From: Mesorhizobium sp.
GTDB lineage: Bacteria; Pseudomonadota; Alphaproteobacteria; Rhizobiales; Rhizobiaceae
Assembly: GCA_004020545.1 (NCBI GenBank)
Contig: SAQE01000003.1
Span: 186,001-250,000, forward strand
Length of the DNA stretch: 64,000 nucleotides
Direction of reading: 5' to 3'
The notes under the pieces are model-generated. The model was not told the DNA's origin and made no database searches. It saw nothing but the letters and a program-made list of their open reading frames with translations. Both the position numbers and the translations under genes were made by a program. Shown piece after piece: positions 25,299-34,467 of the stretch; positions within the stretch are counted from its first letter, which is position 1; each line of letters begins with the position of its first letter.

Positions 25299-25706
25299 AT
25301 GACGATTGATGTTGGCGGGACTTATTTTCTCGGCGCCGGTTCGATTTGCCGCATCGCTGCCGCGGCCGCGGTGCTGTGCGCACCGCTGCTGGCCGGCGGC
25401 TGCGCCAGCACCGGCGCGAACAGTTCGGCGCCGACGGCGCTGGCGGAGGGACCGAAGGACACCGGTTCCTATCCGAACCTCAATATTCGTCCCCAGGTCG
25501 CGGCCAAGCAATTGAGCAAGGAGGAGACCGCCGCCAAGCTCGGCGAGCTCAAGGCCGACGAGCAGGCGCAACTCGCCAAGGGCGGCGGCGCGAAACCAGC
25601 CGCCAATACGGCCGCGCTCAACACGCTCGCCAGGACGCATGGCGACGACACGCTGAAGCAGATCGAGGGCAAATGCGATCCGGCCCTCGACCCTAACTGC
25701 AATTAG
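25299..25706 (+). CDS. Small lipoprotein, 135 aa
   Basis: It has a signal peptide with lipobox LAGGC (Cys about residue 35), then a Ser/Ala/Gly-rich stretch and a charged helical region (KQLSKEETAAKLGELKADEQ). The C-terminus has two Cys (GKCDPALDPNCN). AGGAAAA precedes the ATG. It is divergent from phaC and 49 nt before the aminotransferase gene. Family unknown; conserved lipoproteins of this type are frequent in rhizobia. Confidence 0.8.
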   Translation: MTIDVGGTYFLGAGSICRIAAAAAVLCAPLLAGGCASTGANSSAPTALAEGPKDTGSYPNLNIRPQVAAKQLSKEETAAKLGELKADEQAQLAKGGGAKPAANTAALNTLARTHGDDTLKQIEGKCDPALDPNCN

Positions 25707-25755
25707 GTTTATATCGCGCGCCGAAAGCGCCCCCTTTTGATCGTCTGGAACTGAA

Positions 25756-26973
25756 ATGGAAGAGTTTCACAAGGTCCGCCGGCTTCCGCCTTACGTGTTC
25801 GAGCAGGTCAACCGGCTGAAGGCCAGTGCCCGTTCTCGCGGCGCCGACATCATCGACCTTGGCATGGGCAATCCGGACCTGCCGACGCCGAAATCCATCG
25901 TCGACAAATTGTGCGAAGTGGTGCGCGATCCGCGCACGCATCGCTATTCGTCCTCGCGCGGTATTCCGGGCCTGCGCCGCGCCCAGGCCAACTACTATGC
26001 CCGCCGTTTCGGCGTGAAGCTCAATCCCGATACGCAAGTCGTGGCGACGCTCGGCTCGAAGGAAGGCTTCGCCAACATGGCGCAGGCGATCACCGCGCCG
26101 GGGGATGTCATCCTGTGCCCCAATCCGACCTATCCGATCCACGCCTTCGGCTTCATCATGTCGGGCGGCGTCATCCGCTCGCTGCAGGTCGAGCCCGACG
26201 ACGGCTTCATCCCGGCCGTCGAGCGCGGCATCCGCCACTCGATCCCGAAGCCGTTGGCGCTGATCCTCAACTATCCGTCGAACCCGACGGCGCTGGTCGC
26301 CTCGCTCGATTTCTACAAGGACGTGGTCGCCTTCGCGAAGAAGAACGACATCATCATCCTGTCGGACCTTGCCTATTCGGAGATCTATTTCGACGGCAAC
26401 CCGCCGCCCTCGGTGCTGCAGGTCCCGGGCGCGATCGACGTCTGCGTCGAGTTCACCTCGATGTCGAAAACCTTTTCCATGCCTGGCTGGCGCATGGGCT
26501 TCGCGGTCGGCAACGAGCGGCTGATCGCGGCGCTGACCCGGGTCAAATCCTATCTCGACTACGGCGCCTTCACGCCGATCCAGGTGGCGGCGGCGCATGC
26601 GCTGAACGGCGACGGCGCCGACATCGAGGAGGTGCGCGAGGTCTACCACAAACGGCGCGACGTGATGGTCGATTCCTTCGGCCGCGCCGGCTGGACCATT
26701 CCGGCGCCGGCGGCTTCGATGTTCGCCTGGGCGCCGATCCCGGAACAGTTCCGCCAACTCGGTTCGCTCGAGTTCTCCAAGCTGCTCATCGAGCATGCCG
26801 ACGTCGCGGTGGCGCCGGGCATCGGCTTCGGCGAGCACGGCGACGACTTCGTGCGCGTGGCGCTGGTCGAGAACGAGCACCGGATCCGGCAGGCGGCGCG
26901 CAACATCAAGCGCTTCCTGGCCTCGACCGGCAAGCAGCCCAACAATGTCGTGCCGCTCACGGCCCGCCGCTGA
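25756..26973 (+). CDS. Class I/II PLP aminotransferase (AlaA / DapL-like)
   Basis: The 405-residue fold-type I aminotransferase has DLGMGNPDLPTP near the N-terminus, a PNPTYPIHAFG substrate loop, NYPSNPTA, DLAYSEIYFDG and the PLP lysine in TSMSKTFSMPGWRMGFAVGN. This subgroup is usually annotated LL-diaminopimelate aminotransferase or alanine transaminase; in rhizobia it is linked to hom, as here (47 nt before it). The real substrate is uncertain; alanine or another pyruvate-family amino acid is likely. Confidence 0.88.
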   Translation: MEEFHKVRRLPPYVFEQVNRLKASARSRGADIIDLGMGNPDLPTPKSIVDKLCEVVRDPRTHRYSSSRGIPGLRRAQANYYARRFGVKLNPDTQVVATLGSKEGFANMAQAITAPGDVILCPNPTYPIHAFGFIMSGGVIRSLQVEPDDGFIPAVERGIRHSIPKPLALILNYPSNPTALVASLDFYKDVVAFAKKNDIIILSDLAYSEIYFDGNPPPSVLQVPGAIDVCVEFTSMSKTFSMPGWRMGFAVGNERLIAALTRVKSYLDYGAFTPIQVAAAHALNGDGADIEEVREVYHKRRDVMVDSFGRAGWTIPAPAASMFAWAPIPEQFRQLGSLEFSKLLIEHADVAVAPGIGFGEHGDDFVRVALVENEHRIRQAARNIKRFLASTGKQPNNVVPLTARR

Positions 26974-27020
26974 GCTCGCCGCACATCACACCGACCAATC
27001 TTTGAGGGGCGTCGCCGGAC

Positions 27021-28334
27021 ATGGCTGAAGCGTTGCGTGTTGGAATTGCCGGCCTTGGCACGGTGGGCGCCTCGGTGGCGCGCGTGCTCAACGAAAAGGC
27101 GGCCGAGCTCACCCGCCAGTGCGGCCGCGATATCGTCGTAACAGCCGTCTCGGCGCGCGACCCGAAGCGCGACCGTGGCGTCGATCTCTCCACCGCCAAG
27201 TGGTTCGACGATGCGGTGGAGATGGCCGAAAAGGCCGATATCGATGTCTTTGTCGAGCTGATCGGCGGCGACGAAGGGCCTGCGCGGGCCTCGGTCAAGG
27301 CGGCGCTCGAGGCCGGCCGCCATGTCGTCACCGCGAACAAGGCGCTTTTGGCAAAGCACGGCGTGCAGCTCGCCGAGATCGCCGAGAAGAAGGGCGTGCT
27401 GCTCAACTACGAGGCGGCGGTGGCCGGCGGCATCCCGGTCATCAAGACGATGCGCGAGGCGCTGGCCGGCAATCAGGTCACCCGCGTCTTCGGCATCCTC
27501 AACGGCACCTGCAACTACATCCTGACCCGCATGGAGGCCGAATGCATCTCCTTCGACGCCTGCCTAAAGGACGCGCAGCGGCTCGGCTATGCCGAGGCCG
27601 ATCCGACCTTCGACATCGAGGGCCACGACACGGCGCACAAGCTGTCGATCCTGACCAGCCTTGCCTTTGGCACCAGGATCGCCGCCAACGACATCTATAT
27701 GGAAGGCATTTCCAACATCACCCAGGCCGACATCCGCGCGGCGGCGGAACTCGGCTACCGCATCAAGCTGCTCGGCGTCGCGCAGCGAACGGAAAGCGGC
27801 ATCGAGCAGCGCGTGCACCCGACCATGGTGCCGACGGCCTCCGTCATCGCGCAGGTGCACGGCGTCACCAACGCGGTGGCGATCGAGACCGACATTCTGG
27901 GCGAGCTGCTGCTCTCGGGTCCCGGCGCCGGCGGCAACGCGACGGCCTCGGCAGTGGTCGGCGATATCGCCGACATCGCCAAGAGCCGGCCGGGCTTCCA
28001 GCACGCGCCGGTCTTCGGCTGGCCGGCAAGGGAATTGAAGCCTTACAAGAAGGCGCAGATGCGCAGCCACGCCGGCGGCTATTTCATCCGGCTCACCGTG
28101 CATGACCGCATCGGCGTCTTCGCGGCGATCGCCAAGCGCATGGCCGACAACGACATCTCGCTGGAATCGATCGTCCAGCAGGCGGCCGGGCCGGAAACCC
28201 AGGCGCAAAAGACGGTGATCCTCGTCACCCACGAGACGACCGAGGCTGCGGTGCGCAAGGCGGTCGAGGGCGTCACCAAGGACGGCCATCTCACCGACAA
28301 GCCGCAGGTGATCCGCATCGAGCGGGCGGAATAG
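27021..28334 (+). CDS. hom: Homoserine dehydrogenase
   Basis: The 437-residue enzyme reduces aspartate semialdehyde to homoserine on the way to Met and Thr. The N-terminal NAD(P) fold begins with GIAGLGTVGASVARVL (residues 7-22). The catalytic domain contains GGIPVIKTMREALAGN, NGTCNYILTRM and the conserved DPTFDIEGHDTAHKLSIL. The C-terminal ACT domain (about 350-430; YFIRLTVHDRIGVFAAIAKR) probably senses threonine. GAGGGGCG precedes the start. Confidence 0.96.
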   Translation: MAEALRVGIAGLGTVGASVARVLNEKAAELTRQCGRDIVVTAVSARDPKRDRGVDLSTAKWFDDAVEMAEKADIDVFVELIGGDEGPARASVKAALEAGRHVVTANKALLAKHGVQLAEIAEKKGVLLNYEAAVAGGIPVIKTMREALAGNQVTRVFGILNGTCNYILTRMEAECISFDACLKDAQRLGYAEADPTFDIEGHDTAHKLSILTSLAFGTRIAANDIYMEGISNITQADIRAAAELGYRIKLLGVAQRTESGIEQRVHPTMVPTASVIAQVHGVTNAVAIETDILGELLLSGPGAGGNATASAVVGDIADIAKSRPGFQHAPVFGWPARELKPYKKAQMRSHAGGYFIRLTVHDRIGVFAAIAKRMADNDISLESIVQQAAGPETQAQKTVILVTHETTEAAVRKAVEGVTKDGHLTDKPQVIRIERAE

Positions 28335-28602
28335 CCCCAAAGCGCATCGCGATCTCCCCACTTGCGGGAGGTGTGCTTTAAGTCACATTCCGCCTTCAAT
28401 CAATTGATATTGCTGCAATTTCAAAAATTGACATGGCAAGTCTTGCCGTTGTCATGGAGCTTTGCCAGAAGAAGCGCGCCTCTGGCGGGAGGTGGAGCAA
28501 TTCCGGGAAAAGTGCGCAGCGGTTTTGCGTCCGGGATTGCTCGAAGCAGAGAGTAGAGCGGTTCAGAACTGAACCGCGTTCGTCAACGAGGAATGCCCAT
28601 CC

Positions 28603-29586
28603 ATGAACATGGCCCAGAACATCGTCGCCGGCCTCGACCGGATCCTTACCATGGAAGTCGTGCGCGTCACCGAGCGGGCCGCCGTCGCCGCCGCCAGGCT
28701 ACGCGGTCGTGGTGACGAGAAGGCAGCCGACCAGGTCGCCGTCGACGCCATGCGCCAGGAGCTCAACAGGCTCGCCATCAAGGGCACGGTGGTGATCGGC
28801 GAGGGCGAGCGCGACGAGGCGCCGATGCTCTATATCGGCGAGGAGGTCGGCACCGGCAAAGGCCCGGCGGTCGACATTGCGCTCGATCCGCTCGAAGGCA
28901 CGACGATCTGCGCCAAGAACCTGCCCAATGCGCTCGCCGTCATCGCCATCGCGGAAAAGGGCACCCTGCTGTTCGCGCCCGACGTCTACATGGACAAGAT
29001 CGCCATCGGGCCCGGCTATCCGGAAGGTGTCGTCGACATCGACGCCTCGCCGGCCGAAAACCTCGCCAGCCTTGCCAAGGCCAAGGGCGTCGCGGTGACC
29101 GATATCACCGCCTGCATCCTCGACCGGCCGCGCCATGCCAAGCTGATCGACGCCGTGCGCGCCACGGGTGCGGCGATCCGGCTGATCGGCGACGGCGACG
29201 TCGCCGGCGTCATCCACACCACCGACCCGGAAGAGACCGGCATCGACATCTATCTCGGCACAGGCGGCGCGCCGGAGGGGGTGCTGGCCGCGGCGGCGCT
29301 CCGCTGCACCGGCGGACAGATGCAGGGCCGGCTGATCCTCGACACGCCGGAGAAGGCGGCGCGCGCCGAAAAGATGGGCATTTCGGATCCGAAGCGCGTC
29401 TATCGTGCGCAAGACATGGCGCGCGGCGACGTGCTGTTCGCGGCAACCGGCGTCACCGACGGCAACCTGCTCGACGGGGTCAGGTTCGGCCGAACCTTCA
29501 TCACCACCCACACTATCGTGCTGCGCTCATCCTCGCGCACCGTGCGCGAGATCAAGGCGCGTCACCAGGATCTGGAAAAGTTTTGA
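28603..29586 (+). CDS. glpX: Class II fructose-1,6-bisphosphatase GlpX
   Basis: The 327-residue phosphatase works in gluconeogenesis and, in some rhizobia, can also dephosphorylate sedoheptulose-1,7-bisphosphate. Signature motifs: GEGERDEAPML, DIALDPLEGTT (metal-binding lithium-sensitive phosphatase motif), GDGDVAGVI and GTGGAPEGVLAAAALRC. It lies 268 nt after hom and 142 nt before recJ; this hom-glpX-recJ order is common in Rhizobiales. Confidence 0.96.
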   Translation: MNMAQNIVAGLDRILTMEVVRVTERAAVAAARLRGRGDEKAADQVAVDAMRQELNRLAIKGTVVIGEGERDEAPMLYIGEEVGTGKGPAVDIALDPLEGTTICAKNLPNALAVIAIAEKGTLLFAPDVYMDKIAIGPGYPEGVVDIDASPAENLASLAKAKGVAVTDITACILDRPRHAKLIDAVRATGAAIRLIGDGDVAGVIHTTDPEETGIDIYLGTGGAPEGVLAAAALRCTGGQMQGRLILDTPEKAARAEKMGISDPKRVYRAQDMARGDVLFAATGVTDGNLLDGVRFGRTFITTHTIVLRSSSRTVREIKARHQDLEKF

Positions 29587-29605
29587 TTCGGTCCTGTTTG
29601 AAGTC

Positions 29606-29674
29606 TTTTGACGCGATTCCGGACAGAAAACTGTTCCACAGTTTCCTTTAGCCGCTCGCTTCCCTGGAATTGCT
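29606..29674. repeat. Rhizobial REP-like palindrome (copy 2, extended)
   Basis: Begins ACGCGATTCCGGACAGAAAA and ends TCCCTGGAATTGC, so the outer arms ATTCC and GGAAT match those of the element at 41.17 kb. An inner GAAAACTGTTCCACAGTTTCC hairpin and an extra 20 nt or so on the right distinguish it. Confidence 0.6.
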
Positions 29675-29728
29675 ACGGCCGTCGCATATTGATATCTGCG
29701 AACTGATGATATGCACACGGCGCGTCGC

Positions 29729-31513
29729 ATGACGGGCGAAAGACGTTTCTTCCTCGATGTCAGGCAGTCGGCGACCGGTGTCTCCTGGGAGCACCGGCTG
29801 ACCGAGCGGCAGGACATGGCGGCTTTAGCCATCGCGCAAGGGCATGGCGTTCCCGACATCGTCGCCAGGGTACTCGCCGGGCGGGGCGTGACGGCTGAGC
29901 AGACCGAGCGCTTCCTCGATCCGACCATCCGCGAGCTTTTGCCGAACCCGGCCTCGCTGACCGACATGGGGAAGGCGGCGGCGCGGCTGGCGGATGCGAT
30001 CGTGTCCGGCGAGAAGGTGGCGATCTTCGGCGATTACGATGTCGACGGCGCAGCCTCGTCGGCGCTGCTGAAGCGCTTCCTCACGCATTTCTCGGTGCCG
30101 TCCGAAATCTACATTCCCGACCGCATCTTTGAAGGCTATGGCCCCAATCCCGAGGCCATGCGCGAGCTGATCTCGCGCGGCGCGAAGCTGATCGTCACCG
30201 TCGACTGCGGCACCAACAGCGCCGCATCGATCGAGGCGGCAAAGCAAGCCGGCGCCGATGTTGTGGTGCTCGACCACCATCAGGTCGGCGGCGCGCTGCC
30301 GGCAGCCGATGCGGTGGTAAACCCGAATCGGGAGGACGACCTCTCGGGGCAGGGGCATCTCTGCGCGGCCGGTGTGGTCTTCCTATGCCTTGTGCAGACG
30401 GCGAAGGTGCTGCGCGAGAGACTGCCGAACGCCGCCCCTGTCGATCTGCTTTCCCTGTTGGACCTCGTCGCGCTGGCGACGGTCTGCGATGTGGTGCCGC
30501 TAACCGGCGTCAATCGCGCGTTCGTGGTCAAGGGGCTGCAGGTTGCGCGCCAGCAGAAGAATGAGGGATTGGCGGCGCTGGCGCGGGTCTCGCGTATCGG
30601 CGAGCCGATCAACACTTTCCATCTCGCCTATCTGATTGGGCCGCGCATCAATGCCGGCGGGCGCATCGGCGATGCCGCGCTTGGCAGCCGGCTGCTCGCC
30701 ACCGACGATCCGGTGGAAGCCGCGAGCATTGCGGAAACGCTCGACCGCCTCAACCAGGAACGGCAGCAGATGGAGATGGAGATGCTGGCGGAAGCCCGTG
30801 CCGAGGCTGATGCCGAACTCGCCGGCGGCGCCGGCCCGGCCATCGTCGTCACCGCCAGCAACAGCTGGCATCCCGGCATCGTCGGGCTGCTGGCCTCCCG
30901 CCTCAAGGAGCATGCGCGCCGTCCCGCCTTCGCTATTGCCTTCAACGCCAATGGCATCGGCACAGGCTCGGGACGCTCGGTATCCGGTTTCGACCTCGGC
31001 CGGCTGGTGCGCGAGGCGGCGGATGCCGGGCTGATCGTCAAAGGCGGCGGCCACGGCATGGCGGCGGGTATCACCGTCGAGCGGGCGAAGCTCGGCGCGC
31101 TCAGAGCCTTCTTCGAGGAGCGCGCGGCGGCGGACGTGTTCCGGCTGCAGAGCGAGGAAAGCTTGGCGATAGACGGGGCTTTAGCCGCCGAGGGCGCGAC
31201 GCTCGCGCTTCTCGATGCGCTGGAAAAAGCCGGCCCGTTCGGTGCCGGCCACATCGCGCCGGTATTCGTGCTGCCGCGTCACAGGCTTGCCGATGCGCGG
31301 CCGATCGGCACCAATCACATCCGCGCCGACCTGCAGTCGCAAAGCGGCGGCAACATCCAGGCGGTCGCATTCCGCGCCGTCGACACCGCGCTCGGCGAAT
31401 TCCTGTTCAAGAACAGGGGCAAGACCATCCATATCGCCGGTTCGCTCTCGGCGAACCATTGGAACGGCAATCGCACAGTGCAATTCCGCATCACGGATGC
31501 CGCGCTCGCATAA
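29729..31513 (+). CDS. recJ: Single-stranded-DNA-specific exonuclease RecJ
   Basis: About 594 residues; a 5'-3' ssDNA exonuclease of recombination and mismatch repair. The DHH phosphoesterase motifs are all visible: IFGDYDVDGAASSALL, VTVDCGTNS and VLDHHQVGG. DHHA1 follows at about residue 390 (SSNSWHPGIVG-type), then the OB-like C-terminal domain to PFGAGHIAPVFVLP. An alternative ATG 18 nt earlier (29711) is in frame; I prefer 29729 because the protein then begins MTGERRFFLDV, as I remember rhizobial homologues. Neither start has a clear SD. Confidence 0.94.
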   Translation: MTGERRFFLDVRQSATGVSWEHRLTERQDMAALAIAQGHGVPDIVARVLAGRGVTAEQTERFLDPTIRELLPNPASLTDMGKAAARLADAIVSGEKVAIFGDYDVDGAASSALLKRFLTHFSVPSEIYIPDRIFEGYGPNPEAMRELISRGAKLIVTVDCGTNSAASIEAAKQAGADVVVLDHHQVGGALPAADAVVNPNREDDLSGQGHLCAAGVVFLCLVQTAKVLRERLPNAAPVDLLSLLDLVALATVCDVVPLTGVNRAFVVKGLQVARQQKNEGLAALARVSRIGEPINTFHLAYLIGPRINAGGRIGDAALGSRLLATDDPVEAASIAETLDRLNQERQQMEMEMLAEARAEADAELAGGAGPAIVVTASNSWHPGIVGLLASRLKEHARRPAFAIAFNANGIGTGSGRSVSGFDLGRLVREAADAGLIVKGGGHGMAAGITVERAKLGALRAFFEERAAADVFRLQSEESLAIDGALAAEGATLALLDALEKAGPFGAGHIAPVFVLPRHRLADARPIGTNHIRADLQSQSGGNIQAVAFRAVDTALGEFLFKNRGKTIHIAGSLSANHWNGNRTVQFRITDAALA

Positions 31514-31525
31514 GGCGGGGAAAAA

Positions 31526-32497
31526 TCAGGCCAGGACCGTCTGCAGCCGGGTCAATTCGCTGATCTGAGACATCGTCGCCTGATAGCCGAGGCGGATCGC
31601 CTCGTCGGCGCGGTGGAACTCGGTCAGGCCGATATGGCTGAGCTTCGGCTGCAGCGACATGTCAGGCGGATCGCCGGCAAGCCTGGCGCGCGAAATCCGG
31701 TCCTGGATGATGTTGAAGGCCTCGACCATGACGCCGGTGATGCCGAGCCGGGTCTGGTGTGGATGGTGTTGAGGATTGGCCTGGCCGGGGCTCGGCGCGT
31801 CCTTCTCGACGACCAGTTCGCCGGCGCTGTGCTTGATCACCGCGGCGCGGCCGAACAGGTCGTAATGCAGGTTGACGGCGACGACGAGCGGCTGCTCGTA
31901 GGCGCGGCAGACCGAGACCGGCACCGGATTGACCAGGGCGCCGTCGACCAGCACGCGGCCATTGCAGTTTACGGGTTCGAAGACGCCGGGCAGCGCGTAG
32001 GACGCGCGCATGGCGGTGATCAGCGAGCCGTTCGACAGCCAGATCTCATGACCGGTGCGGACTTCCGAGGCGACGGCGACGAACGGCTTCATCAAATCCT
32101 CGAAACGGATACCGTCCACGTGCTCACGCAGACGCGCATCGAGCTTCATGCCGCCGAACAGGCCGCTGCCGCGGAAATTGAGATCGAGAAGCCCGAAGAT
32201 GCGCCGCTTGGTCAGGCTCCTGGCGAACTCCTCCAGCTCGTCCAATTTGCCGGCAAGATAGCAGCCGCCAACGAGCGCGCCGATCGAGGTGCCTGCGATC
32301 ATCGACACTTCGATGCCGGCTTCGTCCAGCGCGCGCAGCACGCCGATATGGGCCCATCCACGGGCGCAGCCGCCGCCGAGCGCCAGCGAGATGCCCATCT
32401 TCTTCGCCGACTTCGGTTCGGGCACGCCGCCGGACGATGCAGGGCCGTTGGCTTCCTGAACGTCAGGTCTGCTGCGCAATGACGCCCATTCGAGCAT
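31526..32497 (-). CDS. Patatin-like phospholipase (RssA-like)
   Basis: The 323-residue hydrolase has the patatin layout: oxyanion loop GGGCARGWAHIGVLRAL at about residue 40, nucleophile elbow GTSIGALVGG (Ser) and the catalytic Asp in VDGALVNPVPV, with DGA instead of DGG. The N-terminal 33 residues are a variable tail. Members release fatty acids from lipids; RssA is of unknown role. GGGGAGATC sits ahead of the ATG at 32497. Downstream of hisI on the same strand, 85 nt apart. Confidence 0.88.
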   Translation of the reverse strand: MLEWASLRSRPDVQEANGPASSGGVPEPKSAKKMGISLALGGGCARGWAHIGVLRALDEAGIEVSMIAGTSIGALVGGCYLAGKLDELEEFARSLTKRRIFGLLDLNFRGSGLFGGMKLDARLREHVDGIRFEDLMKPFVAVASEVRTGHEIWLSNGSLITAMRASYALPGVFEPVNCNGRVLVDGALVNPVPVSVCRAYEQPLVVAVNLHYDLFGRAAVIKHSAGELVVEKDAPSPGQANPQHHPHQTRLGITGVMVEAFNIIQDRISRARLAGDPPDMSLQPKLSHIGLTEFHRADEAIRLGYQATMSQISELTRLQTVLA

Positions 32498-32582
32498 CAC
32501 GATCTCCCCTTGTCCCGTATCCCTTCTACCACAAGGATGTTTGAGAATAGTGAATATAAGTGATTTGTGAATATTGAATGGT

Positions 32583-33041
32583 TCACACCGGCTTCCGATA
32601 CGTCTCTTGCGCATCGAACAGCGGCTTGCTGCCATCGTCGGCAAGCGTCGCCTTGCCGTCGCTGAGCCCCACCGTCCGATAAAAGCAGGAACGTCTGCCG
32701 GTATGACAAGTTGCGTCGTGGCCCAATACTTTAACGCTCAACCATATCGCGTCCTGGTCACAATCCGTGCGCATCTCGACGACGCGCTGGACGTTGCCCG
32801 AGGTCTCGCCCTTCTTCCACAGCGCGTTACGCGAACGCGACCAGTAGTGCGCGATGCCGGTTTCCAGCGTCAGCGTCAGCGCCTCCGCATTCATGTGCGC
32901 GACCATCAAAAGCATGCCGTCGCCGGCGTCGGTGACGACAACGGTCACGAGGCCGGCGGCATCGAAGCGCGGAGAAAGGACGGCGCCTTCCTCCAGCGCC
33001 TTCTTGTCTGCTGGAGCTTTGGGAAATTGCAGTGACGACAT
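32583..33041 (-). CDS. hisI: Phosphoribosyl-AMP cyclohydrolase
   Basis: The 152-residue enzyme carries out the third step of histidine synthesis. The metal and catalytic residues are in TDCDQDAIW (Asp cluster with Cys) and [13 protein letters not shown] (two Cys). No HisE domain is fused. I placed the start at [10 protein letters not shown] (33041). An alternative, 9 codons earlier (MVKQKDEPA), would begin within a repeat element, so I consider it less likely. Neither has a strong SD. It lies between folE and the patatin gene on the same strand. Confidence 0.93.
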   Translation of the reverse strand: MSSLQFPKAPADKKALEEGAVLSPRFDAAGLVTVVVTDAGDGMLLMVAHMNAEALTLTLETGIAHYWSRSRNALWKKGETSGNVQRVVEMRTDCDQDAIWLSVKVLGHDATCHTGRRSCFYRTVGLSDGKATLADDGSKPLFDAQETYRKPV

Positions 33042-33064
33042 TGCCGGTTCGTCTTTTTGTTTGA

Positions 33065-33110
33065 CCATGATCTTATCCGAAAACCGGGTCCCACTTTTCG
33101 CTACGCGGAC
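33065..33110. repeat. Rhizobial REP-like palindrome (copy 3, partial)
   Basis: CATGATCTTATCCGAAAACC followed by GGGTCCCACTTTTCG contains the AAAACCG...CACTTTTC core of the other copies, but the right outer arm is missing (CTACGCGGAC instead of an inverted GGATCATG). It sits in the folE-hisI gap. Confidence 0.6.
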
Positions 33111-33148
33111 CTTCGGTTCGGGACCTGACGGCCGGCAACAGCCGGCGA

Positions 33149-33775
33149 TCAGCCACGCACCATGGTGACGAAGCGCACCTGCTCCTCGGGCGTGTCCTTG
33201 AAGACGCCGGTGAAGGTCGAGGTGAGCGTGGTCGAATCCTGCTTGCGGATGCCGCGCATGGCCATGCACATATGCTCGGCCTCGATCATCACGGCCACAC
33301 CGCGCGGGTTGAGCACGTCCTGGATGACGCCGGCGATCTGCGCCGTCATCGCTTCCTGCGTCTGCAGGCGATGGGCGAAGATGTCGACGACGCGCGCGAT
33401 CTTGGACAAGCCGACGACCTTGCCGTCCGGCAGGTAACCGACATGCGCCTTGCCGATGATCGGCACCATGTGGTGCTCGCAATGGGAGTGGAACTTGATG
33501 TCCCTGACGATGACGAGATCATCGTAGCCGGCCACTTCCTCGAAAGTGCGGCCAAGCTCTTCGGCCGGGCACATGTCGTAGCCGTTGAACATTTCGCGGA
33601 AAGCCTTGGTGACGCGCTTCGGCGTGTCGACAAGGCCTTCGCGATCCGGATTGTCGCCGGTCCAGCGCAAGAGCGTGCGCACGGCGGCCTCGACCTCGGC
33701 CTCGCTCGGCCGGTCGGTAACCGGCTTTTCCATATAGGAGGAAGGGGGCATGAGTTTCTTGATGACGGCATCCAT
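33149..33775 (-). CDS. folE: GTP cyclohydrolase I FolE
   Basis: The 208-residue homodecamer-forming enzyme converts GTP to 7,8-dihydroneopterin triphosphate (folate, queuosine-related pathways). Zinc and active-site residues: [19 protein letters not shown] (Cys, His) and the later [16 protein letters not shown] (Cys). The start [11 protein letters not shown] at 33775 has GGGAGACG upstream. Transcribed toward hisI; divergent from the IscU-like gene. Confidence 0.96.
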   Translation of the reverse strand: MDAVIKKLMPPSSYMEKPVTDRPSEAEVEAAVRTLLRWTGDNPDREGLVDTPKRVTKAFREMFNGYDMCPAEELGRTFEEVAGYDDLVIVRDIKFHSHCEHHMVPIIGKAHVGYLPDGKVVGLSKIARVVDIFAHRLQTQEAMTAQIAGVIQDVLNPRGVAVMIEAEHMCMAMRGIRKQDSTTLTSTFTGVFKDTPEEQVRFVTMVRG

Positions 33776-34010
33776 AAAGGCGTCTCCCGTAGTCCCACTC
33801 AAAGGTGGGACGAGTTGAACGGACCACGACCTTCGGGTGAAACTCGCCCGGTTTCCAGCCCGCACGCGGCGTGAACAGATGAGCAATGACAATAGCTTGA
33901 GGTCGCCTTGTCGATGCCCGGCTGCGACCATTATATATGGTCGTGCTGAGCGAAAGGAAGACACAACAGCGGCAAACGCTGTTCGCTCGGCGGCGACGGA
34001 TTGGAAAAAT

Positions 34011-34457
34011 ATGATCGACGACGTCTACAATGCGAAAATTCTGGGCTTCGCCGGAAACATCGCGCGGATCGGCCGGCTCGACCACCCCGATGCGACCGCT
34101 CGGGCGCACTCCAAATTGTGCGGCTCGACCGTCACCGTCGACTTGAAAATGGATGGCGATGTGGTGACCGATTTCGCCCATGACGTGAAGGCCTGCGCGC
34201 TCGGCCAGGCTTCCTCCTCGATCATGGCCCGGCATGTGATCGGTGCGAACGCAGACGAGCTGCGCGCGGTGCGCGAGACCATGCTGAAGATGCTGAAAGA
34301 GAACGGCGCCCCGCCGGAGGGCCGGTTTGCCGACTTGAAATATCTGGAGCCGGTGCGCGACTACAAGGCGCGCCACGCCTCGACCATGCTGACCTTCGAC
34401 GCGGTGGTCGACGCGATCGGCCAGATCGAGAAGAAGCGCGCCGGACAGGCGGCTTGA
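34011..34457 (+). CDS. IscU/NifU-N-like iron-sulfur scaffold family protein with incomplete ligand set
   Basis: The 148-residue protein has the IscU fold: [52 protein letters not shown] and a C-terminal helix. Canonical IscU has three Cys and an Asp. Here Cys are kept in KLCGS and KACALG, but the Asp after CG is Ser, and the third Cys (in HCS) is replaced (RHASTML). So it probably binds a cluster or metal differently, or acts only as a chaperone. The ATG at 34011 follows GGAAAAAT. Divergent from folE. Confidence 0.85.
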   Translation: MIDDVYNAKILGFAGNIARIGRLDHPDATARAHSKLCGSTVTVDLKMDGDVVTDFAHDVKACALGQASSSIMARHVIGANADELRAVRETMLKMLKENGAPPEGRFADLKYLEPVRDYKARHASTMLTFDAVVDAIGQIEKKRAGQAA

Positions 34458-34467
34458 GGACAGGGTC

